A stretch of DNA of 62,473 bases from Spirochaetota bacterium (lineage in GTDB: Bacteria; Spirochaetota; JAAYUW01; JAOAHJ01). The DNA lies in contig JAOAHJ010000009.1 in NCBI GenBank assembly GCA_026415295.1, positions 1 to 62,473 of the forward strand, read 5' to 3'. This document shows positions 46,356 to 57,485 of this stretch, one piece after another (the first letter of the stretch is position 1; every line of letters starts with the position of its first letter). The notes under the pieces were generated by a model that made no database searches, was not told the origin of the DNA, and saw nothing but the letters and a program-made list of their open reading frames with translations. The translations under genes were made by a program, and so were the position numbers.

Positions 46356-48155
46356 ATGCCTTTAATTTCAAAAGAAAAAAAAGTATCTGAGGATTTGCAA
46401 AAAAAAAGACACTCTCTCGCTCATATAATGGCATATGCAGTTAAAAAGTATTTTAAAGATTCTAAAATTAAATTAGGCATTGGTCCTGCAATTGAAAACG
46501 GTTTTTATTATGATTTTGATATTGAAAATCCTATTTCTGAAAAAGATTTAAAAGAAATTTCAAAAATAATCAAAAAACTACTTTCAAGTAACATTAAATT
46601 TGAAAAAAAGATTTTTAATATAGATGAAGCTAAAGAAATATTTAGAAAAGATCAGGAAATTTATAAATTAGAATTATTAGAAGAATTGGAAAAAGAGGGT
46701 GAGAAAGAAGTTTCAATTTATTATTCAGGTGAATTTTATGACCTCTGTAAAGGCCCACATGTCTTAGAAACAAAGGAAATTAATATCGATGGTTTCTTAT
46801 TAGACAGAGTATCTGGGGCTTACTGGAAAGGTGATGAAAAAAACAAAATGATGCAAAGAATATATGGAATATATTTTGACAAAAAAGAAGAGTTAGATGA
46901 GTTTCTTAGAAAAAGGGAAGAAGCAAAAAATAAAGATCATAGAAATATTGGAAAAGAAATGAAACTTTTTATGATATCTGATATAATTGGGAAAGGTTTA
47001 CCACTTCTTCTTCCAAGAGGTGCAACTCTAAGAAGAATATTAGAAAGGTTTACAATTGATGAAGAGTTAAAAAGAGGGTATCTTCATGTTTACACCCCCG
47101 TTTTAGGAAGTATTGAGTTATATAAAATATCAGGACACCTTGATCATTACAAAGATTCAATGTATTCTCCTCTTGATATTGATGGAGAATTGTTTATATT
47201 AAGACCTATGACTTGCCCTCATCACTTTATTATGTATAAAAATGAAATTCACTCATATAAAGAACTTCCAATAAGGTATGCCGAGATTTCCCCTCTATAT
47301 AGATATGAAAAATCAGGAGAACTTACTGGACTAATAAGATTAAGAAATTTCACATTAGCAGATGCCCATATTATTTTAAGAAAAGATCAAATAAAAGAGG
47401 AAATGTATAAGGTAATCGATTTAATTAAATTTATGATGGATACTCTTGGAATTTCTAGTAAAGCTTGGTACAGAGCTTCTCTTGGAGATAGAGAAAATAA
47501 GGAAAAATATATTGATGCTCCAGAACTTTGGGAGGAAGCAGAAAAAATAATTCTAGAAATTTGTGAAGAACTTGATCTTCCCTATACTGTTGAGAAAGGA
47601 GAAGCTGCATTTTATGGCCCTAAAATTGATGTTCAACTGACAAATGTATATGGAAAAGAAGATACTGCATTTACTGTTCAAATTGATTTTGCCCTTGCAG
47701 AAAGATTTGATCTTTTTTATATAGATTCTGATGGAAGCAAAAAGAGACCTATAATAATACATAGATCATCCATAGGTTGCTTTGAAAGAACTATGGCGTT
47801 TTTAATTGAGCATTATGAAGGTAAATTTCCTATTTGGCTAGCTCCCGAGCAAATAATTTTAATTCCAGTTTCAGACATTCATAATAATTATATTATGTCT
47901 ATTTATGAAAAATTTAAAAGTAGTGGAATAAGAGTTAATATAGATCTAAGAGGAGAATCTCTATCTAAAAAAATTAGAGAAGCAAGACTTGAAAGATATC
48001 CTTATATAGGGATAGCTGGTGATAATGAAATAAGCAAAAATACAATTACTATAAGAAATAGAGATACAGGTGAACAAAAAGAATATAAAGTTGAAGAAGT
48101 AATTGAAACTATATTAATGGAAGATAAAAATAAAAGCTTAAAGTTAAGTTTATAG
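46356..48155 (+). CDS. thrS: Threonine--tRNA ligase without TGS domain
   Basis: 599 residues; E. coli ThrRS has 642. The N-terminal TGS domain is absent, so the protein starts at the editing domain with HSLAHIMAYAV and the paired YDLCKGPHV. The class II core keeps the zinc-binding MTCPHH motif, the motif 2 region RYAEISPLYRYEKSGEL, and the motif 3 IHRSSIGCFERTM. The C-terminal anticodon domain follows from residue 500. It charges tRNA-Thr and removes mischarged Ser. GGAGA precedes the ATG. Confidence 0.97.
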   Translation: MPLISKEKKVSEDLQKKRHSLAHIMAYAVKKYFKDSKIKLGIGPAIENGFYYDFDIENPISEKDLKEISKIIKKLLSSNIKFEKKIFNIDEAKEIFRKDQEIYKLELLEELEKEGEKEVSIYYSGEFYDLCKGPHVLETKEINIDGFLLDRVSGAYWKGDEKNKMMQRIYGIYFDKKEELDEFLRKREEAKNKDHRNIGKEMKLFMISDIIGKGLPLLLPRGATLRRILERFTIDEELKRGYLHVYTPVLGSIELYKISGHLDHYKDSMYSPLDIDGELFILRPMTCPHHFIMYKNEIHSYKELPIRYAEISPLYRYEKSGELTGLIRLRNFTLADAHIILRKDQIKEEMYKVIDLIKFMMDTLGISSKAWYRASLGDRENKEKYIDAPELWEEAEKIILEICEELDLPYTVEKGEAAFYGPKIDVQLTNVYGKEDTAFTVQIDFALAERFDLFYIDSDGSKKRPIIIHRSSIGCFERTMAFLIEHYEGKFPIWLAPEQIILIPVSDIHNNYIMSIYEKFKSSGIRVNIDLRGESLSKKIREARLERYPYIGIAGDNEISKNTITIRNRDTGEQKEYKVEEVIETILMEDKNKSLKLSL

Positions 48156-48271
48156 TTAAATTGTAAAATTTTTAAATAAAAAATATTTATAATTATTTCA
48201 AATAAAATATAATTATACATAATTAGAAATAGAGTTGTTTTTTAGAATTTTAGTATTAAATTTAATAAAAA

Positions 48272-51200
48272 ATGCAAATAATTAATAAAAGATACAAAAT
48301 TTTAGAGCTACTTGGTAAAGGTAATTATGGTATAACATATAAAGTTCATGATATAGAGAGTGATTCAATTGTAGCTCTTAAAATTGTTGATCTTAATTTA
48401 ATTACAAGAAAGAAAAACTTTCAATTAATCGAACAATTTAAACTTTTATCTTATATTAATCATCCTTTTATTATAAAACCAATATCTATAGATAAAGTTT
48501 ATTTTTTAGATGATATTACTTTTGATCATGAAGCTTATTTTTATACTATGCCTTTTATTAAAAATTCTCTTACAATTGATAATTTTATTAAAGAAAATTC
48601 CAAAGATGAAAAACTAATCATAGAAACACTATTTAAGATAATATCAAGTATTAATTATTTGCATTACTTTAATATTTCCCATAACGATATACAAAAATAT
48701 AATATTTTAATTAATAAAGACTCCAATGATCCTATACTCTTAGATTTATTTCCCATAAATCTTGAGAAGGAGTTATTTTACATTGATTATAAAAACTTAA
48801 AAAATATTGTATTATCATTAAATATTAAATTACCTAAAGTTATCAATTTTTTTAATAAATTTGAAAATTCAAATTATAACTTTGAGCTAATTTATAAATA
48901 TTATTCAAGAATATTATCAGAAAAACCGGAATTATATTTTTTTAATAGAAATATTATCCCAGACTCATCTACTTTTCATTTAAAAAAATTTTTTGATAAA
49001 ATCATTAAAGATGATAATAATTTTTTCCTAATAGCCTATCATGACACTTTTTTTGTCAAAATATTTTCAAATAATTTTTTCAATTATTTAAAACCACAAT
49101 TAAATAATACTATCTATTTTAATAATATTAATGATTTAATTACCTTTCTCCATTTAAGAACAAATAAAGATATAAATGAAAATAATCTGCTTTTAATTCT
49201 ATCCGAATTTATTTATAAATTTAATTTAAACATTGTAACAAATGATTTCTTTTCATTAGATAATAAAAGTAGGAAAATTATTTATTTTATCATTAACGAA
49301 TTTATCCAAAAATCAAAAAACATAAAACTATATGTTTTCTCCTCTAAACTAGAAATATCATTCAACAAAAGTATACAAAAACTAAGAATAGGTATTCAAG
49401 AGAAAGATGGTCAGGAAGCTCTTAAACAAATGTTTAATTTATTGAATTTTAAAATTCCAACAGAATTTATAGAAAATGATCCTTCACATATTTATGCTTT
49501 ATACTTTTCTTACTGTTCTGCAATACTTAATAATAAAAATTTAAGAAAATTAAAAAATGAAATATTTCAGAATTTAATAAATTTCTATAATCAAAGATTT
49601 AATCTTGAAACTTTAACCTTATCTCAAAAGTTAATAATATATCTATTTTGTATATCTGATACACCATTATTTCTTGATGAAATTTTTAAAATAAAATATC
49701 CAAATTTAAATCATAATGAGATTTCAGAATTACTTAAAAAAAATATTATTATTCAAAATGAATTAAAATTTTTTGAACTTTATAATAATTTTTTAAAATA
49801 TCTTTTTAATAAAGTTCTTTTTTCAAAGAATAAAAAGTTTTTCAATAACTTTGGTATATTTTTTCTCAAAAATAATAAGACTACTCCTATTAAAGAAAAA
49901 ACTTATATTGAATTGCTATATCAAGTAAATAAAAATGATTTGTTAATAAAAGAGTTAATTGAATTTATTAAAAAATATCCTATATATTCTTGGTATGATG
50001 AATTTTCAGACATATATGAATTCGTGTTTTCAATTGATATTAATAACTATAATTATGATGACATAATTTTTTTAATTTATAATTATTATTTATTTCACAG
50101 AATATGCTTGAATAAATATTTTATTATTAAATTACAAAATTGGTTAAAAAATTACAAAAAAATAGAAGAAGATAAATTAATTTACAATTATTTAATTTTA
50201 ATAGATTTATTTTTAATTTTTTTTGATTATAAAAGAGAAAATTTTAAAACTGAATATAAAAAAATTGATTTAAATTTTATATTAAACAACAACTTGTACT
50301 TTTTCATTAATGAATTATTTTATTTTTCAATACATTTAGACATTAATGAAAATATAGAATATTTTTTTGAACTACTACTAAAAAAAGGAAATATTACTTA
50401 TTTAAATAATATAGAAATTTGCCTTCTATTATTTAGCCTCTCACATTTAATTCAAAAAAAGGAATCTATCTCTTATGAAGAAAAGAACCGAGCATTTTTA
50501 ACTATTTCTGATATTATTTATAATGACTCTATAGAAATAAAATTATATCCCCTTTCTGCTAAGGTCAAACATAATATAGCATATATACTTGAAAAAATTG
50601 ACAAGATTAAATACATACAGAAATCAATCAATTTATATAATGAATCTATTACAATTTATAAAAAATTCAAAATGTATAGTCAACTTGCTCTAACATATAA
50701 TAATCTTACTGTAATACATGAATCAACATTATATGATACTAAAAAATCTTTAGAGTACCAAGAAAAGTCTCTATATTATGCTAAGCTCTCCAATACTAAC
50801 AAAGATACACTTGCATTTATTTTAATAAACCTCATGATAAAATATTTTGAGCATTTTAATTTCTATAAATATAGAAAAACTGCTAAAGAGCTATTAGATA
50901 TATTTCAAAAGAATCCAGATATTCCTTATAAATTAAGGTTTATTTCTTTATATTTACTTTATTTAACAATTTTTTCTAAAAAAAGTGTTCTTGATGCTTA
51001 TATAAAAGAAGGTAATAATTTATTGAATAATAGCAATTTTTCAGAACATTTTTCATTATTTATTTCTTGTAAAATAGAAGTATATTTTCTTACTAAAAAT
51101 TTTAAAAAGCTAAATAATACTTTTTATTGTTTTTTTGATAAAAATTATTCAGAAGAAAACTCAGAAGTTATTAAAGATTATTTATACTATTTTTTATTAT

Positions 51201-53122
51201 ACAGTGTAGTTTATAATGTAAAGATTAAATTGAAAGAATCATTAGTTAACTATATTGAGTCTATCAAAAATTTTGATATTGAAAATAAAAACGATATTTT
51301 AAAATATTATAATGCTATAAAAAATTACCAAACAAATGGAATTAATAATGAGTTAAAGGAATTTTTTATATCTGAACTTATAGAACTAGATAATTTTTAT
51401 TTTTCAATTGATTATCTAATAATTCTAGGAATTCTTGGAATAATCTTTAAAGAAGACGATTTTTTATATAAATTTTTAAATTATTTAAGAATTTCATATA
51501 ACAAAATTACTTCTTTATACAGAGAAAATTTTATTAACTTAGAACCTATAAAAAATTTACTAAAACAAAGCAATTTTCTTTTAGAAGAAATATTAAATAA
51601 AGAAAAGTTAACAAAAAAAATTCAATATTTATCAAAAACCAAATATGATATAACCAATTTACTTATAACTAAAACTTTTGAGCCTTTTATTAGAGAAGAT
51701 AATATTGATATAATAGAAAAAATAAAAATAATAATAAAATATTTATTTCAGTGGGGGAAAATATCATATGCTGCAATTTATTCAATTAACAATTATTATA
51801 AAATAGAGAAAATATATGAAACTCAATCAAGAATTTTTAAAAATAAAAATTTAGAGTTTTCTTTTTCATTTTTTAACCAATTAATTTCTACTGGTGAACC
51901 AATTACACACTTAGAACTCCCTGATAATTTTAAAAACCCAATATTTATTTGCTTGATACCTATTCTAACAGAAAATATAAACCAAAAAAGAAAATCAACC
52001 TCATATTATTATCTAGATACTTTTAGATACTATATACATTTAGAATCTAGATTTTATATAAATCCTTTTTGGAATATTAACAAGGAAGTATTCTACTTTA
52101 TTTCTAATCTACTTTCATTTGCTACGAGATATAATGATATTTTATTCGAAAATCTCTACGATCCATTAACAAATGTTTATTTAAGAAATTCTTTTATAAA
52201 AAGAGTTAAAATATCACTTTCAAACTACAAAAAAGGTTCTCTTTTTTTTATCGATATTGATAATTTTAAACAAATAAATGATACATTTGGTCACAATTAT
52301 GGAGACAAGGTTTTACATGAAATAGCAAAGATTATTAAAACAGGGTTAAGAGCAAATGATATAGTTGGAAGATATGGGGGGGAAGAATTTTTAGTTTTTA
52401 TTCCAAATCTTGATTATGAAAATTCTAAATTTATAGCTGAAAGAATTAAAAATAACATAAATAGCTCTACAATTCTTTCTGATAGAAAAATATCTGTAAC
52501 AATAGGGATTTCGGTTTATCCAGAAGACAGTAATATTCTTGATATATTAATTCAAAAAGCAGAAATCGCTAATAGAATTGGAAAAAGGAAAGGGAAAAAT
52601 ACTTATATAAAATATTCTCCATCACTTGAAATAAATATATTAGAAACAGATAAAACTTATGGATTAATATGTAGAGACCCAATTAAAACACAGGAAAATA
52701 TAAAAACTCTTTTAAAAATAGTAGATATACACAACAGTTTATTAAATAAAATATGTTTTGAAAATAAAAACAATTTAAATATTATAAATTCAGTAAATAA
52801 AAATCAAATAAAAGAATATATTTTAAATATCTTAGATGAAATTAAAAAAACAATTTTTTTTGATATTTTTATTATAAATAAAAATGAAAATATAATAACA
52901 AATTTAAAAAATAAAAATTTTATTAATGAAATAATAAGAATTTCAAAAGATATATATGGATTTACAAAAATTTATAATAGGCCTTATAATTATTTAAAAA
53001 TTGAAATGTTTGATTTAAGATTATATATTGGAAATTTTAAAGGTTTCACCTACAATGATGAATTAAATAATCTACTCATAAATTATATAAATTCTGTTAA
53101 GCATATCTTAGATATATTATAA
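48272..53122 (+). CDS. Giant Ser/Thr kinase-like, ATPase-like, TPR and GGDEF protein
   Basis: 1616 residues. Residues 1-200 form a protein-kinase-like lobe with an intact G-loop (LGKGNYGITYKV) and VALKI lysine. The catalytic loop is HNDIQKYN instead of HRDxKxxN, DFG reads DLF, and the C-lobe is short. Residues 235-560 occupy the place of an AAA-type ATPase but lack a Walker A. TPR-like helices follow (about 750-930), then a GAF-like region (about 1130-1270). A GGDEF domain (about 1297-1455) with FFIDIDNFKQIND and GRYGGEEF is intact, so it should make cyclic di-GMP. A further C-terminal 150 residues are unknown. It lacks membrane helices. Confidence 0.85.
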   Translation: MQIINKRYKILELLGKGNYGITYKVHDIESDSIVALKIVDLNLITRKKNFQLIEQFKLLSYINHPFIIKPISIDKVYFLDDITFDHEAYFYTMPFIKNSLTIDNFIKENSKDEKLIIETLFKIISSINYLHYFNISHNDIQKYNILINKDSNDPILLDLFPINLEKELFYIDYKNLKNIVLSLNIKLPKVINFFNKFENSNYNFELIYKYYSRILSEKPELYFFNRNIIPDSSTFHLKKFFDKIIKDDNNFFLIAYHDTFFVKIFSNNFFNYLKPQLNNTIYFNNINDLITFLHLRTNKDINENNLLLILSEFIYKFNLNIVTNDFFSLDNKSRKIIYFIINEFIQKSKNIKLYVFSSKLEISFNKSIQKLRIGIQEKDGQEALKQMFNLLNFKIPTEFIENDPSHIYALYFSYCSAILNNKNLRKLKNEIFQNLINFYNQRFNLETLTLSQKLIIYLFCISDTPLFLDEIFKIKYPNLNHNEISELLKKNIIIQNELKFFELYNNFLKYLFNKVLFSKNKKFFNNFGIFFLKNNKTTPIKEKTYIELLYQVNKNDLLIKELIEFIKKYPIYSWYDEFSDIYEFVFSIDINNYNYDDIIFLIYNYYLFHRICLNKYFIIKLQNWLKNYKKIEEDKLIYNYLILIDLFLIFFDYKRENFKTEYKKIDLNFILNNNLYFFINELFYFSIHLDINENIEYFFELLLKKGNITYLNNIEICLLLFSLSHLIQKKESISYEEKNRAFLTISDIIYNDSIEIKLYPLSAKVKHNIAYILEKIDKIKYIQKSINLYNESITIYKKFKMYSQLALTYNNLTVIHESTLYDTKKSLEYQEKSLYYAKLSNTNKDTLAFILINLMIKYFEHFNFYKYRKTAKELLDIFQKNPDIPYKLRFISLYLLYLTIFSKKSVLDAYIKEGNNLLNNSNFSEHFSLFISCKIEVYFLTKNFKKLNNTFYCFFDKNYSEENSEVIKDYLYYFLLYSVVYNVKIKLKESLVNYIESIKNFDIENKNDILKYYNAIKNYQTNGINNELKEFFISELIELDNFYFSIDYLIILGILGIIFKEDDFLYKFLNYLRISYNKITSLYRENFINLEPIKNLLKQSNFLLEEILNKEKLTKKIQYLSKTKYDITNLLITKTFEPFIREDNIDIIEKIKIIIKYLFQWGKISYAAIYSINNYYKIEKIYETQSRIFKNKNLEFSFSFFNQLISTGEPITHLELPDNFKNPIFICLIPILTENINQKRKSTSYYYLDTFRYYIHLESRFYINPFWNINKEVFYFISNLLSFATRYNDILFENLYDPLTNVYLRNSFIKRVKISLSNYKKGSLFFIDIDNFKQINDTFGHNYGDKVLHEIAKIIKTGLRANDIVGRYGGEEFLVFIPNLDYENSKFIAERIKNNINSSTILSDRKISVTIGISVYPEDSNILDILIQKAEIANRIGKRKGKNTYIKYSPSLEINILETDKTYGLICRDPIKTQENIKTLLKIVDIHNSLLNKICFENKNNLNIINSVNKNQIKEYILNILDEIKKTIFFDIFIINKNENIITNLKNKNFINEIIRISKDIYGFTKIYNRPYNYLKIEMFDLRLYIGNFKGFTYNDELNNLLINYINSVKHILDIL

Positions 53123-53179
53123 ATATTATTAAATTAATTTTTTATGAAAAAATAAAATTAAAAATAATTTAACTTAATT

Positions 53180-55891
53180 ATGGAAAATCAAAATAAAAAA
53201 ATTATTCTTGTAGATGGGCATTCAATTATTTATAAGATACATTTTTCTATGATCAAAACCCCTCTTTTTACAACCAATAATGAAAATGTTACAATAATTA
53301 ATGGTTTTTTAACAAAAATTTTTTCAATTATTGAAAAATTTAAGCCAGAATATATTGCAATTATTTTCGATTCTAAAGAAAAAACATTTAGGCATGAGAT
53401 TTTTCCTTCATATAAAGAAACGAGAAACAAAGCTCCAGAAGAAATAAATAGACAAACACCCATAATCATTGACCTATTAAATAAACTTAACTTTTTTACA
53501 TTAATTATTCCTGGTTATGAAGCAGATGATATAATAGCTTATATTTCAAATAAAGTTAAAACAAATAGTAATATCACTACTTATATTTATTCATCTGATA
53601 AAGATTTAATGCAATTAGTAGATGATAGAACTTTTATGATAGCTTCAGGAACTTCAACAAAGGAAGAAATAATAATAGATAGAAATGAAGTTTATAAAAA
53701 ATTTGGTGTTTATCCAGAACAGATCACAGATTTCCTTGCTTTAATTGGTGATTCTTCTGATAATATACCAGGAGTAATAGGAATAGGTGAAAAAACCGCT
53801 AGAGATTTGCTTAATAAATATAAAACTTTAGATAATATTTACAAATATATAAATACAATTGAAAGTAAAAAAGTTGCAGAAAAACTATTACTAAACAAAG
53901 ATAAAGCTTATCTCTCAAAAAAGCTTGTAATACTTAATAATGAAATACCTTACAATTTTTCAATAGAAGATTTTAAAATTCCTACCTCATTTTCAGAAGA
54001 ATCTTTAAATATTTTAAAAAAGTATGAATTAAAAAAACTTTATGAAAAAATTACCAACAAACCCTTTGATCAAGTAGCAGAACTTAAAACTATAGATAAT
54101 TCAAAATATTACCTTATTGAAACAGAAGAAGATTTAAATAAGATATTAAAAAAAATAAAAAATAATAATATCAAATATATAGCATTGGACACAGAGACAA
54201 CTGGATTCAATTTTCAAATGGATGAAATAATTGGTGTATCTTTTTCATTTTTAGAAAATGAAGCATATTATGTATCCCTTCTAAAAGAGAATAAAAATAA
54301 TTTGCTATTACTTATTAAATCTTTTGTTGAAGATGAAAATATATTTATAATTGGGCATAATATAAAATTTGATTACAAAGTCTTAAAAAAATATGATATC
54401 GAAATAAAAAATATTTTCTTTGATACAATAATTGCAGCTAAACTATTTCTTGGTGATGCTGGTAAACTCAATTTAGATTATCTTGCAGAAAAATATTTAA
54501 GATATAAAACAATACATTATGATGATATTGTAAAAGAAAAAGGTTATAATCTTTCAAACTATCCTATAGAAAAAGTCAAAGATTATTCTTGCGAAGATGC
54601 TGATGTAACTTTGAAACTATATAATAAATTTAAAAAACTATTGGATGATTATAATTTAAGCACACTTTTTTACAAAATTGAAATGCCATTAATAAAAATA
54701 CTAGCTCATATGGAAATAAATGGTATTTTAGTAGATGAAAGCTATTTTCTAGAAAAGAAGAAAACAATTGAAAATATGTTGAATGAGCTAGAAAAAGAAA
54801 TATATAAAATAGCAGGTGAAGAATTCACAATTAACTCCCCAAAACAACTTCAAAAAATCCTTTTTGAAAAATTAAATCTTCCTCCAGTTAAAAAAGGTAA
54901 AACTGGTTATTCTACTGATGAAGATGTATTAGAAGAATTGAGCAATTTGCATTTATTACCTGCAAAAATTATAGAATGGAGAAAGTTATCTAAACTCTAT
55001 TCTACTTATATAATACCAATATTGAATCTTAAAGATATGAATAATAGGCTACATACAAATTATAATCAAGTTTTTGTAACTACTGGGAGATTATCCTCAA
55101 ATGATCCAAATTTACAAAATATTCCTGTTTATGATGACTACAACATAAATATACGAAAAGGTTTTATATCAAAAGAAAACTTTACTTTAATTTCTGCGGA
55201 TTATTCTCAAATTGAACTTAGAGTTTTAGCTCATTTCTCAAAAGATGAAAACTTAATAAATGCATTTATAAATGGCGAAGATATCCACAAATCTACTGCA
55301 TCTTTTATATTTAATAAAAAAATTGATGAAATAACCCCAAAAGAGAGAAATATTGCAAAAACTATCAACTTCGGAGTTATATACGGTTTATCACCATTTG
55401 GACTTTCACAGCAATTAAAAATTTCAAGAGGAGAAGCAAGTAATTTTATTAACAAATATTTCTCACAATTTAATAGGTTAAAGAAATATGAAGAGGAACT
55501 TATATCTTTTGTTAGAGAATATGGTTATACCTATACTCTTTTTGGTAGAAGAAGATATATTCCAGAAATAAGGTCAAATAATAAAGTAGATCAACAAATG
55601 GGAGCAAGAATAGCTCTTAATACACAAATACAGGGGACAGCAGCAGAAATAATGAAAATTGCAACGATCCAAATTTATGATTTCCTTACCCAAACGTATA
55701 GAGAAAAAGCTTATTTACTCCGTCAAATTCACGATGAAATTATTCTTGAAATAGAAGATTCTTTTGTAGAAAAGATAAAATTAGAAATAAAAGAAATTAT
55801 GGAAAACTTAAAATCTGAATTACCAAATTTTATTGTACCACTTAAAGTAAATATTTCTTCGGGGAAAGACTGGGGTCAACTTAAAGATTAA
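53180..55891 (+). CDS. polA: DNA polymerase I
   Basis: 903 residues, complete three-domain enzyme. The 5'-3' nuclease (1-290) has DGHSIIYK, GYEADDIIA and LIGDSSDNIPGVIGIGEKTA. The 3'-5' proofreading domain (about 310-490) looks active, with ALDTETTGF and the later GHNIKFDYK and CEDADVTLKLY. The polymerase domain has ISADYSQIELRVLAHFS, KTINFGVIYGLSPFGLS (Phe at the E. coli 762 position) and LRQIHDEIILEI. It carries out repair and Okazaki processing. No Shine-Dalgarno is seen; the previous gene ends 57 bases upstream. Confidence 0.98.
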   Translation: MENQNKKIILVDGHSIIYKIHFSMIKTPLFTTNNENVTIINGFLTKIFSIIEKFKPEYIAIIFDSKEKTFRHEIFPSYKETRNKAPEEINRQTPIIIDLLNKLNFFTLIIPGYEADDIIAYISNKVKTNSNITTYIYSSDKDLMQLVDDRTFMIASGTSTKEEIIIDRNEVYKKFGVYPEQITDFLALIGDSSDNIPGVIGIGEKTARDLLNKYKTLDNIYKYINTIESKKVAEKLLLNKDKAYLSKKLVILNNEIPYNFSIEDFKIPTSFSEESLNILKKYELKKLYEKITNKPFDQVAELKTIDNSKYYLIETEEDLNKILKKIKNNNIKYIALDTETTGFNFQMDEIIGVSFSFLENEAYYVSLLKENKNNLLLLIKSFVEDENIFIIGHNIKFDYKVLKKYDIEIKNIFFDTIIAAKLFLGDAGKLNLDYLAEKYLRYKTIHYDDIVKEKGYNLSNYPIEKVKDYSCEDADVTLKLYNKFKKLLDDYNLSTLFYKIEMPLIKILAHMEINGILVDESYFLEKKKTIENMLNELEKEIYKIAGEEFTINSPKQLQKILFEKLNLPPVKKGKTGYSTDEDVLEELSNLHLLPAKIIEWRKLSKLYSTYIIPILNLKDMNNRLHTNYNQVFVTTGRLSSNDPNLQNIPVYDDYNINIRKGFISKENFTLISADYSQIELRVLAHFSKDENLINAFINGEDIHKSTASFIFNKKIDEITPKERNIAKTINFGVIYGLSPFGLSQQLKISRGEASNFINKYFSQFNRLKKYEEELISFVREYGYTYTLFGRRRYIPEIRSNNKVDQQMGARIALNTQIQGTAAEIMKIATIQIYDFLTQTYREKAYLLRQIHDEIILEIEDSFVEKIKLEIKEIMENLKSELPNFIVPLKVNISSGKDWGQLKD

Positions 55892-55916
55892 AAAATAAAT
55901 TAATAAGGAATAAAAA

Positions 55917-57485
55917 ATGAGAAAAAAAATACCTTATATGCTTTTAATTAGAGATGGATGGGGATTTAACCCCAAAAAAGAATATAACGCTATAGAATTA
56001 TGCAATCCAGAAAATCATAATTATTTTTTAAATAATTTTCCTACAGTCTTAATTGAAGCTTCGGGATTAGCTGTAGGATTACCAGAAGGAAATCAAGGAT
56101 CATCAGAAGTTGGCCATCTTAATATGGGAGCAGGAAGGATTGTATATCAAAATCTAGTCAAAATATCTAAAGAAATTGATGAAAAGACATTTTTTAAAAA
56201 TGAAGCTTTATTAAAATCTTATGAGCATGCAATTAAGTATAATTCAAATATCCATATTTATGGTTTAGTACAAGATCAAGGAGTCCATGCACACACAAAG
56301 CATTTACTTGGGTATTTAGAATTTTTTAGACTTAAAAACTATAATGGAGATAAAATCTATATCCACATAATTTCTGATGGAAGAGATACTTTACCAAAAT
56401 CCACATATCAATATGTTAAAGAAGTTGAAGAATATATTCATAAATTTAATTTCGGGAAAATAATATCTATTACAGGTAGATATTATGCTATGGATAGAGA
56501 CAATAGATGGGAAAGAGTTAAATTATTTTACGATATGCTTGTTTATGGTAAAAGTGATTCTAACTTATTTAATGATGTTTATAGTGCAATAGATGATGCT
56601 TACAATAATAATGAAACAGATGAATTTATAAAACCTCGAATAATAAAAGGATTTAAAGTAATTCAAGATAATGATTTAATAATATTTTTCAATTATAGAT
56701 TTGATAGAGCAAGAGAAATTACTAAAGCTTTTATTCATGATGATTTTAAAGAATTTGAAACAAAAAAAATAAATAATTTATGCTATTTATGCACAACCGA
56801 ATATTATGAAAATATTCAGAAATCAAATAGAGCAAAAGTATTCGTAACCTACCCTCTTGAAAACTTAACAAATATAATGGGAGAATGGATATCAAAAAAA
56901 GGTTTGAAACAACTTAGAATAGCTGAGACTGAAAAATTTGCTCATGTTACTTTTTTCTTTAATGGGCAACAAGATACTGTATATGAAGGAGAAGATAGAA
57001 TATTAATTCCTTCACCAAAAGTTCCCACCTATGATTTAAAACCAGAAATGAGTGCATATGAGGTAACAGAAAACATATTAAATGCATTAGACAAAGATAT
57101 TTATGACTTTATAGTGCTTAATTATGCTAACCCTGATATGGTTGGGCATACAGGTGTACTTGAAGCTGCTATTAAAGCATGTAAAACTGTCGATATATGT
57201 GTTGGAAAAGTTGTTAACAAAGTTTTAGAGAAAGAAGGAATAGTATTTCTTACTTCAGATCACGGAAATGCAGAGCAAATGATTGACTATGAATCTGGGA
57301 AACCTTATACAGCACACACTTCAAATCCTGTTTGGTTTACTATAATTTCAAAATTAACTCATTTACAAAAAGATAAAATAAAATTAAGAAATGATGGAAA
57401 ACTTGCAGATATTAGTCCTACTATTCTTTATACAATGGGAATTGATATTCCAAGTGAAATGGACGGAAATATTTTATTTAAGTAA
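55917..57485 (+). CDS. gpmI: 2,3-bisphosphoglycerate-independent phosphoglycerate mutase
   Basis: 522 residues, full-length alkaline-phosphatase-superfamily enzyme. Motifs: LLIRDGWG with the metal Asp, GNQGSSEVGHLNMGAGR with the phospho-Ser, VQDQGVHAH, ISDGRDT, GRYYAMDRDNRW, and LNYANPDMVGHTG and LTSDHGNAEQM toward the C-terminus. It interconverts 3- and 2-phosphoglycerate in glycolysis and needs Mn. AAGGA is positioned correctly before the ATG. It follows polA by 25 bases and is followed by udk after 13, so they are likely one operon. Confidence 0.97.
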   Translation: MRKKIPYMLLIRDGWGFNPKKEYNAIELCNPENHNYFLNNFPTVLIEASGLAVGLPEGNQGSSEVGHLNMGAGRIVYQNLVKISKEIDEKTFFKNEALLKSYEHAIKYNSNIHIYGLVQDQGVHAHTKHLLGYLEFFRLKNYNGDKIYIHIISDGRDTLPKSTYQYVKEVEEYIHKFNFGKIISITGRYYAMDRDNRWERVKLFYDMLVYGKSDSNLFNDVYSAIDDAYNNNETDEFIKPRIIKGFKVIQDNDLIIFFNYRFDRAREITKAFIHDDFKEFETKKINNLCYLCTTEYYENIQKSNRAKVFVTYPLENLTNIMGEWISKKGLKQLRIAETEKFAHVTFFFNGQQDTVYEGEDRILIPSPKVPTYDLKPEMSAYEVTENILNALDKDIYDFIVLNYANPDMVGHTGVLEAAIKACKTVDICVGKVVNKVLEKEGIVFLTSDHGNAEQMIDYESGKPYTAHTSNPVWFTIISKLTHLQKDKIKLRNDGKLADISPTILYTMGIDIPSEMDGNILFK

